Shown: in pieces, positions 8,211-17,452 of the stretch
How positions within the stretch are numbered: the stretch's first letter is position 1
Layout: the number at the start of each line of letters is the position of its first letter
NCBI GenBank assembly: GCA_017502135.1
Contig: JAFVVP010000005.1
Coordinates: 116,811-180,810 of the forward strand
Direction: 5' to 3'
DNA: 64,000 bases
From: Clostridia bacterium
GTDB taxonomy: Bacteria; Bacillota; Clostridia; Oscillospirales; CAG-272
Notes under the pieces: generated by a model
The model's input: the letters and a program-made list of their open reading frames with translations, nothing else
Told to the model about the DNA's origin: nothing
Database searches by the model: none
Translations under genes and position numbers: made by a program

Positions 8211-9035
8211 ATGAAACTGTACGATTTTGTAAAAAAAGAACCGAAGAGAGCGAGCATCGCTATCATCTGGATCTCGCTCGTTGCCGCATTTTGCCTCACG
8301 TCGCTCATAGCGCTCGGCGCGGTTGCGGCGTATAGGCGCTCGGCCAGCCTGAAAACCAATGTTCGCCTCATAGCATCTGACCTTTTGTCTTTGCGCGATG
8401 GAATACAAAACGGTGACGAAACGGAAGTACAAATTACCTCTGCGCTTATTAGTGCAAGAACGCCGCTATGCCTCGACAAGAGAGACGCTGAAACCTTAAA
8501 CGCGATCGTTTCGGAAAAAGGAAACCGTTTTTTGCTTTTATGTGAAAAGATCGAAACTTTATCTCCCGCCAACCGATTGGACTGCATGTCGCTATCAGAT
8601 ATAATTCATACCCTTGACAGCATGGACAATCCTGAGACAATAACGCCCGAAAGCCCAAACGAACCCGCAACTCATCGAAAAACAGATCAGGCAAAAGAGG
8701 CGGCAAAATTTTTCGGCATAAACGACTTGTTCAGCTCAGCAGAAGACGGAGCGTATTGCGGCAATCTGTACATTGCCTTTGATCAAAAGAACAGAATGAT
8801 GAACTTGTACGCTGTTGAGTGCGTTCCGACAGAAATACGTATTACTGAAGACGCTTGCAAAGAGAAAATCACAGAGTTTTTGAGAAAAAAGCTGGCCATT
8901 ACCCGATGCAAAATCAGCGAGGTGAAAACGCAGAATGGAATTTACCTGGCTGACATCGCCGAAGCTGAAAAACCGTTCGCAAGAATCGGTATCAGGCGCG
9001 ATACAGGCAGTGTTTGCTTTTTTCTCACGTACTGA
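8211..9035 (+). CDS. Single-pass membrane protein of unknown function
   Basis: 274 residues from the ATG at 8211, which follows GGGTGAG. One hydrophobic segment (about residues 15-38) is preceded by a Lys/Arg-rich start, so most of the protein should lie outside the membrane. A helical region of about 90 residues is followed by a polar linker (SPNEPATHRKTD) and a C-terminal alpha/beta domain ending GIRRDTGSVCFFLTY. This layout resembles, only in outline, PepSY/YpeB-like germination proteins, but I see no diagnostic motif and do not assign a family. It is divergent from holB and followed by coaE with its own promoter. Confidence 0.6.
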   Translation: MKLYDFVKKEPKRASIAIIWISLVAAFCLTSLIALGAVAAYRRSASLKTNVRLIASDLLSLRDGIQNGDETEVQITSALISARTPLCLDKRDAETLNAIVSEKGNRFLLLCEKIETLSPANRLDCMSLSDIIHTLDSMDNPETITPESPNEPATHRKTDQAKEAAKFFGINDLFSSAEDGAYCGNLYIAFDQKNRMMNLYAVECVPTEIRITEDACKEKITEFLRKKLAITRCKISEVKTQNGIYLADIAEAEKPFARIGIRRDTGSVCFFLTY

Positions 9036-9066
9036 TGAATAATACGGATAAATATTATAGTATGTA

Positions 9067-9095
9067 TTGCAATTTTTGCACTTTTGTGGTAAAAT
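9067..9095 (+). promoter_or_regulatory. coaE promoter
   Basis: TTGCAA, a 17-base spacer and TAAAAT, about 50 bases upstream of the coaE start. Confidence 0.6.
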
Positions 9096-9152
9096 TACAG
9101 TAGTTGCAGTCAGAGTTGCTCTGATCTCATTACGCAGCGAAGCGAGGACTCC

Positions 9153-9809
9153 ATGAGTAAAACAGTAATTATCGGGCTTTGCGGCAGAAGCGGCACCGGC
9201 AAGGGATACGTTGCCGGAAAATTTCTCGCATACGGCATCCCCTCCGTTGACACGGATGCCGTCTATCGCGAGATGACCGCGCCTGCGGATCATTTATCGC
9301 CGTGTATGAAGGAACTCGTAACCGCGTTCGGGAGAAATATTGCCTTGCCGGACCGTTCTTTGAACCGACGGGCACTCTCCGAAACTGTGTTTGCCAAAGG
9401 GAACCGGGAAGCACTTACAACCCTCAACCGAATCACTCACAAACATATTCTCGAAGAAACGAGACGGATCATTGATCGATACAGAAGTGACGACACCACC
9501 GCCGTCATTGTAGACGCGCCGCTTCTCTTCGAAAGCGGATTCGATGCATACTGCGACTGCACGGTGTGCGTTACCGCTCCGACGGAAGTATCGGTACAAC
9601 GTATTGTTGCTCGCGACGGCATCACCGAGAATACGGCACATCAAAGGCTTCGGACTCAAATTGCCCAGGAAGAGTTGATTCGACGCTGTGATTATCAGAT
9701 TGAAAACGGATTGAACGAAAAAACACTCGACGAACAAGTGGAGGCTGTCGTGCACGATATTCTTTCCCGCTTTCACGGATCGGAGGAACAACTTGACATC
9801 GAACTTTAA
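9153..9809 (+). CDS. coaE: Dephospho-CoA kinase
   Basis: 218 residues with a P-loop near the N-terminus (GLCGRSGTGKGYVA), the DTDAVYREM motif, and DAPLLFESGFD, all typical of CoaE. It phosphorylates the 3'-hydroxyl of dephospho-CoA, the last step of CoA synthesis. GAGG precedes the ATG. The 3' end overlaps the lytic transglycosylase by 17 bases. The pathway also appears at coaX and the ECF transporter near 55 kb. Confidence 0.94.
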   Translation: MSKTVIIGLCGRSGTGKGYVAGKFLAYGIPSVDTDAVYREMTAPADHLSPCMKELVTAFGRNIALPDRSLNRRALSETVFAKGNREALTTLNRITHKHILEETRRIIDRYRSDDTTAVIVDAPLLFESGFDAYCDCTVCVTAPTEVSVQRIVARDGITENTAHQRLRTQIAQEELIRRCDYQIENGLNEKTLDEQVEAVVHDILSRFHGSEEQLDIEL

Positions 9810-10377
9810 AAAAAGTGTCCGCATGAGTGCCGTCATCCTCACGATACTTATCGCATCCATTCTCTGCGCGTTTTTGTACCAAACAATCTGGGACGCCATC
9901 GACCGTTCAAGATATCCGCAAGAGTACAGTGAATACGTCACCGAGTATTCCCGCCGCTTCGGCGTACCGGAGCATGTAATTTACGCCGTTATCAAAGTAG
10001 AGAGCGATTTCGTCAGTAACGCCGTCTCTCCCGCCGGTGCCGTAGGCCTCATGCAGATCACACCCGATACGTTTTCGTGGATTTCCATGCTTATGAAACG
10101 AAGCGATGACACAGGCATGCTGTACGATCCCGAGACGAACATCGAGTACGGCACCTACCTTTTGTCGTACCTCTACATGCGATATAACCGCTGGGATACG
10201 GTGTTCGCCGCATATAACGCAGGAATGACCCGCGTAGATGAGTGGCTCACAACCCCCGACTATACGGACGGCGACGGCCGACTGACCAACGTTCCATACA
10301 AGGAAACGCGCAAATATATCGATCGCGTCAACGACTCCATCAGAGTGTATAAACGCCTCTACGGCGAAACATATTAA
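9793..10377 (+). CDS. Membrane-anchored lytic transglycosylase (SLT, GH23)
   Basis: 194 residues from a TTG start at 9793 with GGAGG six bases upstream, overlapping coaE. An N-terminal membrane segment (about residues 12-30) anchors an extracellular SLT domain. The catalytic Glu is in VIKVESDFVSNAVSPAG, followed by GLMQITPDT and the AAYNAG motif of family GH23. Such enzymes cleave peptidoglycan glycan strands to anhydro-muramic ends. coaE followed by an SLT gene is a common clostridial pairing. Confidence 0.9.
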   Translation: MTSNFKKSVRMSAVILTILIASILCAFLYQTIWDAIDRSRYPQEYSEYVTEYSRRFGVPEHVIYAVIKVESDFVSNAVSPAGAVGLMQITPDTFSWISMLMKRSDDTGMLYDPETNIEYGTYLLSYLYMRYNRWDTVFAAYNAGMTRVDEWLTTPDYTDGDGRLTNVPYKETRKYIDRVNDSIRVYKRLYGETY

Positions 10378-10407
10378 CGATATCAAAAACGAGAAAGGAA
10401 TTTTAGC

Positions 10408-11823
10408 ATGAGCGAACAGAAAACGAAGGGACAGCTTCTTGCAGAGGAAGTGTTCTACAAGAAGAAATCAGCTTTTGATCTCTGGAGCGCAGAAGAGCTT
10501 TCTGCAGCTAAAGAATACTGCGGCGGCTACATGAAATATTTGGATGACGCAAAAACGGAAAGGGAAGCGGTAGATGCGTCTATCGCGATGCTCGAGAAGG
10601 AGGGGTTCCGCCCGTACAAACTGGGAGACGCCATTCATGCCGGTGATAAACTCTATTACAACAATCGCGGCAAGAGTCTTTATGTTCTCTCCGTCGGCAC
10701 GGAGGACATCAACAACGGCGTACGCATTTCCGCCTCGCATATCGATTCCCCCAGACTCGATCTGAAGCAGCACCCGCTTTTCGAGAACGACAATCTCGCA
10801 TACTTCAAAACGCATTATTACGGCGGTATCCGCAAGTATCAGTGGGCAACGATTCCGCTTGCCCTTCACGGCGTCGTCATCAAAAGAAACGGCGAATCTG
10901 TAAACGTCCGCATCGGCGATCTTCCCGGTGATCCCGTGTTCTGCATCACTGATCTTCTCCCGCATCTCGCAAAAGATCAGAACGCCAAGACGCTCGGCAC
11001 CGCCTTTACCGGAGAGGGTCTCAATATTCTCATCGCCGCCGCCCCCTACATGGAGGAGGACGGCAAACCGACGCCCGCATCCGACAAAGTCAAACTCTCC
11101 GTTATGGCATACCTGAACGAAAAGTACGGCATCACAGAATCCGATTTCATGAGCGCAGAACTTTCCATGGTCCCCGCCGGCAATGCTGTCGATATCGGTT
11201 TTGACCGCTGGCTCATCGGCGCATACGGTCACGATGACCGCGTCAGTGCATATCCGTCTCTCACCGCGATCATAGAAAACAAAAACAGTCCGCACACGCT
11301 AATGTGTATCCTTGCAGATAAAGAGGAAACCGGCAGTGAAGGCGTAACGGGTATGCAGTGCTCGCTTATGGTTGATCTCATAAATGAACTCGCAAAGCAC
11401 CTTTTCGGCAATCCGAACGTCATCCGTGCAAATTCTCTCTGTCTCTCTGCGGACGTGAGCGCCGGTTTTGATCCCAACTATCCCGAGGTACACGAGAAAC
11501 GCAACGCCTCTCTCATCTCCTGCGGTGTTGCTATGTCCAAATACACCGGTTCCGGCGGCAAGAGCAGCACGAACGATGCGGGTGCAGAACTCGTCAGCCT
11601 TATTCGCTCTATGTTTGAAAAGGACGGTGTCCTCTGGCAGACGGGCGAACTTGGTAAGGTGGATCAGGGCGGTGGTGGCACCGTTGCAAAGTATATTGCC
11701 AAACAAAACATCGACACCGTCGATCTCGGCGTTCCGGTGCTCTCTATGCACGCACCTTTCGAAGTTGTATCCAAAGTGGATGTATATTCCGCACACAAGG
11801 CTTTCTCGGCTTTCTGTAAATAA
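10408..11823 (+). CDS. M18 family zinc aminopeptidase
   Basis: 471 residues. Metal-binding motifs of M18 peptidases are visible: SASHIDSPRLDLK, DKEETGSEG and ADVSAGFDPNYPEVHEKRN, with a late MHAPFEVVSKVD segment carrying the last His ligand. The enzyme is a cytoplasmic dodecameric aminopeptidase that trims peptides, with acidic N-termini preferred in characterised relatives; specificity here is not deducible. AAAGGA precedes the ATG. It lies 30 bases before the aldolase gene, so the two may be co-transcribed, although no functional link is obvious. Confidence 0.92.
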   Translation: MSEQKTKGQLLAEEVFYKKKSAFDLWSAEELSAAKEYCGGYMKYLDDAKTEREAVDASIAMLEKEGFRPYKLGDAIHAGDKLYYNNRGKSLYVLSVGTEDINNGVRISASHIDSPRLDLKQHPLFENDNLAYFKTHYYGGIRKYQWATIPLALHGVVIKRNGESVNVRIGDLPGDPVFCITDLLPHLAKDQNAKTLGTAFTGEGLNILIAAAPYMEEDGKPTPASDKVKLSVMAYLNEKYGITESDFMSAELSMVPAGNAVDIGFDRWLIGAYGHDDRVSAYPSLTAIIENKNSPHTLMCILADKEETGSEGVTGMQCSLMVDLINELAKHLFGNPNVIRANSLCLSADVSAGFDPNYPEVHEKRNASLISCGVAMSKYTGSGGKSSTNDAGAELVSLIRSMFEKDGVLWQTGELGKVDQGGGGTVAKYIAKQNIDTVDLGVPVLSMHAPFEVVSKVDVYSAHKAFSAFCK

Positions 11824-11853
11824 ATTTTCCGACACCACCAAAGGAGAACCTCT

Positions 11854-12816
11854 ATGAAATCCATGAATCAAATGCTCTACGAAATCGGTATTATCCCCGT
11901 CATAAAGATTACCGATCCGAAAAAGGCCGTACCGCTGGCACGCGCGCTCTCGAACGGCGGTCTTCCTGCAGCTGAGATTACGTTCCGCACCGAATGTGCC
12001 GCAGAAGCCATTTCTGCGATCGTCAAAGAGTTTCCGGATATGCTCGTCGGTGCAGGTACCGTCCTCACCCCCGAGCAGGCTGACCGTGCAAAGGCAGCGG
12101 GCGCAAAGTTTATCGTAAGCCCCGGTCTCAACCCCAACACGGTTCTCCACTGTCAGAAGATCGGTGTCCCGATCCTCCCCGGCTGCTCGAATCCCTCCGA
12201 TATCGAAGCCGCTATAGAACTCGGCCTTGATACGGTGAAGTTTTTCCCTGCAGAAGCTGCCGGCGGTATTGAAATGATCAAGGCAATGTCAGCTCCTTAC
12301 GGCAACATTAAATTCATGCCCACGGGCGGCATTAACGCAAACAACCTGCTCGATTATCTGCGTTTTGATAAAGTTATCGCCTGCGGCGGCAGTTTTATGG
12401 TAAAAGAAGCACTGATCGAAGCGGAAGACTGGGACGCAATCGAAGCACTCACCAGAGAAGCAGTTATGAAAATGCTTGATTTTGACGTAAAGCACGTGGG
12501 CATCAACTGCGCGGACGAACCCGCGTGCCGCGACACCGCCAATACGCTCGAGAGCATCTTCGGCTTTGCCCAGAACGAACGCTCCGGTGCGATTTTCTCC
12601 TCCACACTCTTTGAAGTGATGAAAGCACCCGGACGCGGTAAAAACGGTCATATCGCCATCTCCACCAACTTTGTTGATCGCGCGGAAGCATTCCTCTCCC
12701 GCATGGGCGTGGAATTCATAGACGAGACGAGACGCCTTGACGCGAAAGGAAAGCCGGAGTTTGTCTATCTCAAAGATGAGATCGGCGGATTCGCTTTCCA
12801 CTTGGTGAAAAAATAA
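11854..12816 (+). CDS. eda: KDPG/KHG aldolase fused to a C-terminal VOC domain
   Basis: 320 residues, about 110 longer than a usual KDPG aldolase. Residues 1-208 are a complete class I aldolase: E41 and R45 in EITFRT, VGAGTVL, Schiff-base K129 in DTVKFFPAEAAGG and the phosphate site MPTGG. Residues 210-320 start DVKHVGIN and look like a single VOC (glyoxalase/bleomycin-resistance) module, with potential ligands H214 and H266 in NGHIAIS. The aldolase splits 2-keto-3-deoxy-6-phosphogluconate to pyruvate and glyceraldehyde-3-phosphate. The tail may act on a neighbouring sugar-acid intermediate or be structural (inference). The start is firm (AAGGAG). No Edd or kinase gene is adjacent. Confidence 0.88.
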   Translation: MKSMNQMLYEIGIIPVIKITDPKKAVPLARALSNGGLPAAEITFRTECAAEAISAIVKEFPDMLVGAGTVLTPEQADRAKAAGAKFIVSPGLNPNTVLHCQKIGVPILPGCSNPSDIEAAIELGLDTVKFFPAEAAGGIEMIKAMSAPYGNIKFMPTGGINANNLLDYLRFDKVIACGGSFMVKEALIEAEDWDAIEALTREAVMKMLDFDVKHVGINCADEPACRDTANTLESIFGFAQNERSGAIFSSTLFEVMKAPGRGKNGHIAISTNFVDRAEAFLSRMGVEFIDETRRLDAKGKPEFVYLKDEIGGFAFHLVKK

Positions 12817-12843
12817 TTACATAGACTTTTGAGTATACGGACT

Positions 12844-12870
12844 GCTCCCGTGCGTTTTACGCGCGGGAGC
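12844..12870 (+). terminator. Strong hairpin between aldolase and prfA
   Basis: GCTCCCGTGCG and CGCGCGGGAGC form an 11-base-pair stem (one G-T pair) with a TTTTA loop. No good T-run follows, so it may be a weak or factor-dependent terminator, or an mRNA-stabilising element. Confidence 0.45.
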
Positions 12871-12920
12871 CCGTGTACGTTTTACGATATTCCGATTCTG
12901 CTTCGAAGGAGGCAAACACA

Positions 12921-14009
12921 GTGGCAGATCTCATTGAAAAATTAAAACAACTTGAGGAGAGATATGCACTCCTCGAACACCTGCTTGCCTTACCCGAAAC
13001 CGTATCGGATAGTGTGAAGTATCAACAGACGCTGAAGGAATACAGCGCACTTGCACCCGTCGCTGAGAAAATCGGCGCATATATGGAAGCATACACACGG
13101 ATGCAAGAAGCGGACAATCTCCGCAGAACCGAGTCCGATGCAGAACTCTGCGCGCTCGCGGAGGAGGAATACCGCACTGAGGCAGACACCGCACAAAGGC
13201 TCGCAGCAGAATTGAAGCTTTTCATGATACCTAAAGATCCGAACGACGATAAAAACGTCATCGTTGAGATTCGCGCAGGTGCCGGCGGAGATGAAGCCGC
13301 GCTTTTCGCCGGGGTGCTCTACCGTATGTACGTCATGTATGCCGAATCGCACGGATTCCGCTGCGAATTCGCCGGCGCTACAGAGACCGGTCTCGGCGGT
13401 TACCGCGAGATCACCTTTATGGTGAGCGGTAACGGTGCGTATTCCAAATTCAAATTCGAAAGCGGTGTTCACCGCGTACAGCGCGTACCGGAGACGGAAT
13501 CTTCCGGCCGCATCCATACTTCAACCGCCACGGTTGCCGTTTTGCCTGAAACTGAAGAAGTGCAAATCGAAATCAACCCCACCGATCTCCAGATCGACAC
13601 GATCAAGAGTACCGGTGCCGGCGGACAGCACATCAATAAAACCGAGTCAGCCATCCGACTGATACACAAACCGTCCGGTATCGTAATCGAATGTCAGGAC
13701 GAGCGTAGCCAGCTGCGCAACAAGGACAAAGCGATGCGTCTTTTGCGCGCAAAACTGTTCGATCAGAAACAAAGGGAACAGACGGACAAAATTGCCTCCG
13801 AGAGAAAATCACAGGTCGGAACCGGCGACCGCAGTGAGCGCATCCGTACTTATAACTATCCGCAAGGACGAATCACAGATCACAGAATCGGCCTCACTTC
13901 TTATACACTTGATACATTTTTGAACGGCGACCTTGATTTTATGACAAACGCACTCGCCGAGGCAGATGCCGCCGCAAAACTGAACGAAAAGGACGGTGCA
14001 TTCCTGTAA
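12921..14009 (+). CDS. prfA: Peptide chain release factor 1
   Basis: 362 residues from the GTG at 12921, which is preceded by AAGGAGG; the frame reaches further upstream without a ribosome site. The GGQ motif that triggers peptidyl-tRNA hydrolysis is in [14 protein letters not shown]. The stop-codon recognition tripeptide is PET ([11 protein letters not shown]), of the RF1 P-x-T type, so UAA/UAG reading is expected. The stop overlaps the tsaC start (TAATG). A PrmC methylase gene, often next to prfA, is not here. Confidence 0.96.
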   Translation: MADLIEKLKQLEERYALLEHLLALPETVSDSVKYQQTLKEYSALAPVAEKIGAYMEAYTRMQEADNLRRTESDAELCALAEEEYRTEADTAQRLAAELKLFMIPKDPNDDKNVIVEIRAGAGGDEAALFAGVLYRMYVMYAESHGFRCEFAGATETGLGGYREITFMVSGNGAYSKFKFESGVHRVQRVPETESSGRIHTSTATVAVLPETEEVQIEINPTDLQIDTIKSTGAGGQHINKTESAIRLIHKPSGIVIECQDERSQLRNKDKAMRLLRAKLFDQKQREQTDKIASERKSQVGTGDRSERIRTYNYPQGRITDHRIGLTSYTLDTFLNGDLDFMTNALAEADAAAKLNEKDGAFL

Positions 14010-15049
14010 TGAAAACGGATTTTTATAAAGTATCCGGCAACAAAGCCGCCGATCATTCGGCAATCGTCCGCGCAGCAGAGATCATCCAAAACGGCGGACT
14101 CGTAGGCATGCCAACCGAAACGGTATACGGCCTTGCAGCATCAGCGCTGAACACCGATGCCGCAGAAAAGATCTATGCCGCAAAAGGAAGACCATCGGAC
14201 AACCCGCTGATCGTTCACATTGCCGATCCTCGAGAAGCGGAAGCAGTAGCCTTTGTTCCGCCGGTGTATTACCGATTGGCAGAACGATTCATGCCGGGCC
14301 CGCTTACGGTAATCATGCCGAAAAGATCGTGCATTCCCGACAGCGTTACCGGCGGACTTGACTCCGTAGCAGTTCGCTGTCCCGCTCATCCGATCGCCCG
14401 TGCATTGATCTGTGCGGCAGGCGTTCCGCTTGCCGCACCGAGTGCTAACCGCTCGGGCGCCCCTTCTCCCACGACCGCAGAGCATGTGCGGCGAGACATG
14501 GATGGCTTAATTGATATGATCCTGGACGGTGGCCCCTCCGAAATTGGACTTGAGTCTACCGTTATCAAACTCACAGATGACGGATGTGTTATCCTGCGTC
14601 CCGGCGCTGTAACCGAGATGATGCTTGCTTCCGTTCTGGGAAGCGTAAGCATTGCCAAAGCCGTCACCAACCCCGAGATGGTGGGCGACAAACCCCTCTC
14701 CCCGGGCATGAAATACAAGCACTATGCACCGAATGCCGAAGTGATTCTCGTCGACGCCTCGCCGTCCGCGTTTAGTGAGTACGTCAAAGAACATATATCC
14801 GAGAATGAAGCGGTAGCCGTAGCGGATGACGCAAAAGCATCTTTTGCTCATTGTCACGTTCTGTCCACCGGAAAATCAACGTCCGCAAAAGACGAATCGC
14901 GCGAACTGTTCGCACTCCTCCGAAAAGCCGATGATCTCGGATACCGTCGCATATATATAAAACTTCCTCCGGCAACGGGCGAATATCTCGCTCTTTATAA
15001 CAGGCTCATCCGCGCCGCGGGTGGCAAAATCATATACATATCCAGATGA
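14009..15049 (+). CDS. tsaC: L-threonylcarbamoyladenylate synthase (Sua5 type)
   Basis: 346 residues: a YrdC/TsaC domain (PTETVYGLAASALN, KGRPSDNPLIVHI, PLAAPSANRSG) plus the C-terminal Sua5 domain after about residue 215, which begins after the GMKYKHYAPNA segment. It makes threonylcarbamoyl-AMP from threonine, bicarbonate and ATP for t6A at tRNA position 37. The ATG overlaps the prfA stop by one base, with AAAGGACGG inside prfA as ribosome site. prfA-tsaC coupling is common in Firmicutes. Confidence 0.94.
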   Translation: MKTDFYKVSGNKAADHSAIVRAAEIIQNGGLVGMPTETVYGLAASALNTDAAEKIYAAKGRPSDNPLIVHIADPREAEAVAFVPPVYYRLAERFMPGPLTVIMPKRSCIPDSVTGGLDSVAVRCPAHPIARALICAAGVPLAAPSANRSGAPSPTTAEHVRRDMDGLIDMILDGGPSEIGLESTVIKLTDDGCVILRPGAVTEMMLASVLGSVSIAKAVTNPEMVGDKPLSPGMKYKHYAPNAEVILVDASPSAFSEYVKEHISENEAVAVADDAKASFAHCHVLSTGKSTSAKDESRELFALLRKADDLGYRRIYIKLPPATGEYLALYNRLIRAAGGKIIYISR

Positions 15050-15061
15050 ATCGAGGGAACT

Positions 15062-17296
15062 ATGGCTAAAAGAAAATCAACGGTTACACCCGTGCCCGAG
15101 ACGATCGCGGAAATCCAAAATCAGCCAATCACCGAAACGATAGAAAAAAACTACATGCCGTATGTCATGTCCGTAATCGTTTCGCGCGCGATCCCCGAAA
15201 TTGACGGGTTTAAGCCTTCCCACCGTAAGCTTCTCTACACTATGTACAAAATGGGTCTTATGAACGGTGCACGCACCAAAAGCGCTAACGTGGTCGGCCA
15301 AACGATGCACCTGAACCCGCACGGCGATATGGCAATTTACGAAACACTCGTACGCCTCACGCGCGGCAACGAAGCACTGCTCCATCCTTTTATTGATTCA
15401 AAGGGAAGTTTCGGCAAGCAGTACAGCCGCGATATGGCGTTCGCTGCCCCTCGTTACACCGAAGTAAAACTCGATCCGTTCTGTGCAGAACTCTTTGCCG
15501 GTATTGACAAGAACGCCGTCGAGATGATCCCGAACTATGACAACACAACGACCGAACCCACGCTTTTGCCCACAACGTTCCCGAACGTACTTGTATCACC
15601 GAATATGGGAATTGCGGTAGGCATGGCATCCCAGATATGCTCATTCAATCTTACCGAAGTCTGCGATGCCACAGTAGCGCTTCTCAAAAACCCTAAAACG
15701 GACGTTGAAAAGATCCTCGATCTTATGAAAGCACCGGATTTCTCCACAGGCGGACAACTCCTTTACGACCGCGCTCAAATGAAAGAAATCTACGAAACCG
15801 GGCGGGGAAGCGTACGTCTCCGTGCACGGTACGTCTTTGACAAACAGCACAACTGCATTGATATTATCCAGATCCCTTACTCCACGACAATAGAAGCCAT
15901 CCTTAAATCAGTTGGTGATCTCGTAAAAGAAGGAAAAATCCGCGAAATCACAGACTACCGCGATGAAATTGACCTCAGTGGCTTCAAACTGACGCTCGAT
16001 GTGCGCCGCGGAACAGATCCCGACGCCCTTATGAACAGACTGTTCAAGTTAACACCCCTTGAAGACAGTTTCTCCTGCAACTTTAACGTCCTCGTTGACG
16101 GTGCCCCGCGACAAATGGGTGTTATCGAGATTCTTCACGAGTGGATCCGTTTCCGCAGAAACTGTCTGGTACGTGAGCTGAACTACGATCTTGGCAAGAA
16201 GAAGGACAAGCTCCATCTGCTCCGCGGACTCGGCAAAATCCTTCTCGATATAGACAAAGCGATCAAGATCGTCCGCGAAACGGAGAAGGAAGCAGACGTC
16301 GTCCCTAACCTGATGACCGGATTCCGCATAGATCAGATCCAGGCGGAGTATATTGCTGAAATAAAGCTCCGCCACTTGAACCGCGAGTACATCATCGGCC
16401 GCATAAAAGAAATCGAGTCCTTACAAGCAGAGATCGCAGAACTTGAAGCAGTTATCGGCGACGAGCTGAAGCAGAAAGCGATTATTGCAAAGCAGCTTAC
16501 AGAAATCAAAAAGAAATACGGAAAGCCACGTTCAACCCAGCTGATTTACGCCGAGGATATCGTGGATACACCACTCGAATCCTTCGTTGAAAATTACGCC
16601 GTACACATCGTTCTTACGAGAGACGGATACTTCAAAAAAATCACGAAGCAATCTCTCCGCGGCAGCGACGAGCAAAAGCTTAAGGACGGCGACGTGATCA
16701 TCAACAGCGAGGAAACGGAAAACCGTGCGGAAATCCTCGTTTTGACAAACGGAGCACAGGCGTACAAAGCAAAACTTGATGATTTTGATACTACGAAAGC
16801 ATCTGCTTTGGGCGATTTCCTCCCGGCCGCACTCAAGTTTGACGACAACGAACTTCCGATCATGGTAAAAGCACTCACGGAGTACAACCCGAAGCACCAT
16901 ATCGTGTATATTTTCGAAAACGGAAAAGGTGTCAGAATCCCCGTTACTGCATACGCAACGAAAACAAACCGTCGTAAACTGACCGGTGCATTCAGTTCGT
17001 CTTCACCAATCGTCGCTGCGTTCTATGAAACAGATCCGATTGATATTCTTATGATCTCCGACAGCGGAAAGGCGATCCTGATCCGTTCTTCGCTCATTCC
17101 CGAAATGACTACACGCACCTCAGCCGGTGTATCGCTGTTTACGCTAAAGAAGACACAGAAAATTACAGCCGCAGTAGCCGGCGATGATATTGCCGCCTTC
17201 GACGGTGCTTCCAAGTGCAAAAAAATTAAAATTCCTGCCGCCGGAGTTACTCTTCCATCTGTCGAATCCGGCAAAAACCAGCTCTCGCTTGTATAA
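15062..17296 (+). CDS. Type IIA topoisomerase A subunit, ParC/GyrA family
   Basis: 744 residues, shorter than typical GyrA. The catalytic Tyr is Y132 in AFAAPRYTEVKL with R131 before it. The winged-helix region reads GQTMHLNPHGDMAIYETLVRL, and a long coiled coil spans about residues 350-480. The C-terminal ~240 residues look like a reduced beta-pinwheel, with KQSLRGSDEQK in place of an obvious GyrA box, which argues for topoisomerase IV-type or a paralogue. The usual B-subunit neighbour is missing; it follows tsaC by 12 bases. At the positions matching E. coli GyrA Ser83 and Asp87 the residues are M90 and E94. Confidence 0.85.
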   Translation: MAKRKSTVTPVPETIAEIQNQPITETIEKNYMPYVMSVIVSRAIPEIDGFKPSHRKLLYTMYKMGLMNGARTKSANVVGQTMHLNPHGDMAIYETLVRLTRGNEALLHPFIDSKGSFGKQYSRDMAFAAPRYTEVKLDPFCAELFAGIDKNAVEMIPNYDNTTTEPTLLPTTFPNVLVSPNMGIAVGMASQICSFNLTEVCDATVALLKNPKTDVEKILDLMKAPDFSTGGQLLYDRAQMKEIYETGRGSVRLRARYVFDKQHNCIDIIQIPYSTTIEAILKSVGDLVKEGKIREITDYRDEIDLSGFKLTLDVRRGTDPDALMNRLFKLTPLEDSFSCNFNVLVDGAPRQMGVIEILHEWIRFRRNCLVRELNYDLGKKKDKLHLLRGLGKILLDIDKAIKIVRETEKEADVVPNLMTGFRIDQIQAEYIAEIKLRHLNREYIIGRIKEIESLQAEIAELEAVIGDELKQKAIIAKQLTEIKKKYGKPRSTQLIYAEDIVDTPLESFVENYAVHIVLTRDGYFKKITKQSLRGSDEQKLKDGDVIINSEETENRAEILVLTNGAQAYKAKLDDFDTTKASALGDFLPAALKFDDNELPIMVKALTEYNPKHHIVYIFENGKGVRIPVTAYATKTNRRKLTGAFSSSSPIVAAFYETDPIDILMISDSGKAILIRSSLIPEMTTRTSAGVSLFTLKKTQKITAAVAGDDIAAFDGASKCKKIKIPAAGVTLPSVESGKNQLSLV

Positions 17297-17357
17297 TGTT
17301 TTTCGCCACAAGATTCTTTCATTCATTTAAAGTTTTTCGCGCGGTAATCTTTTTCTC

Positions 17358-17385
17358 TTGATTTTTTTGCCGTAATATGTATAAT
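17358..17385 (+). promoter_or_regulatory. Promoter of the exported protein-SpoIID pair
   Basis: TTGATT, a 16-base spacer and TATAAT with a TG-containing upstream edge. This looks sigma-A-like rather than sigma-E, although one partner is a SpoIID-domain protein. Confidence 0.6.
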
Positions 17386-17409
17386 AAAACAAGAAGAATG
17401 CGCCCACAA

Positions 17410-17421
17410 GGGTTGCAACCC
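17410..17421. promoter_or_regulatory. 12-base perfect palindrome just downstream of the start point
   Basis: GGGTTGCAACCC begins about 18-20 bases after the expected transcription start and precedes the gene at 17453. It could be an operator; there is no T-run, so it is not a terminator. Confidence 0.35.
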
Positions 17422-17452
17422 ACTACCTAATTTATATGAATTGGAGTTGCAC

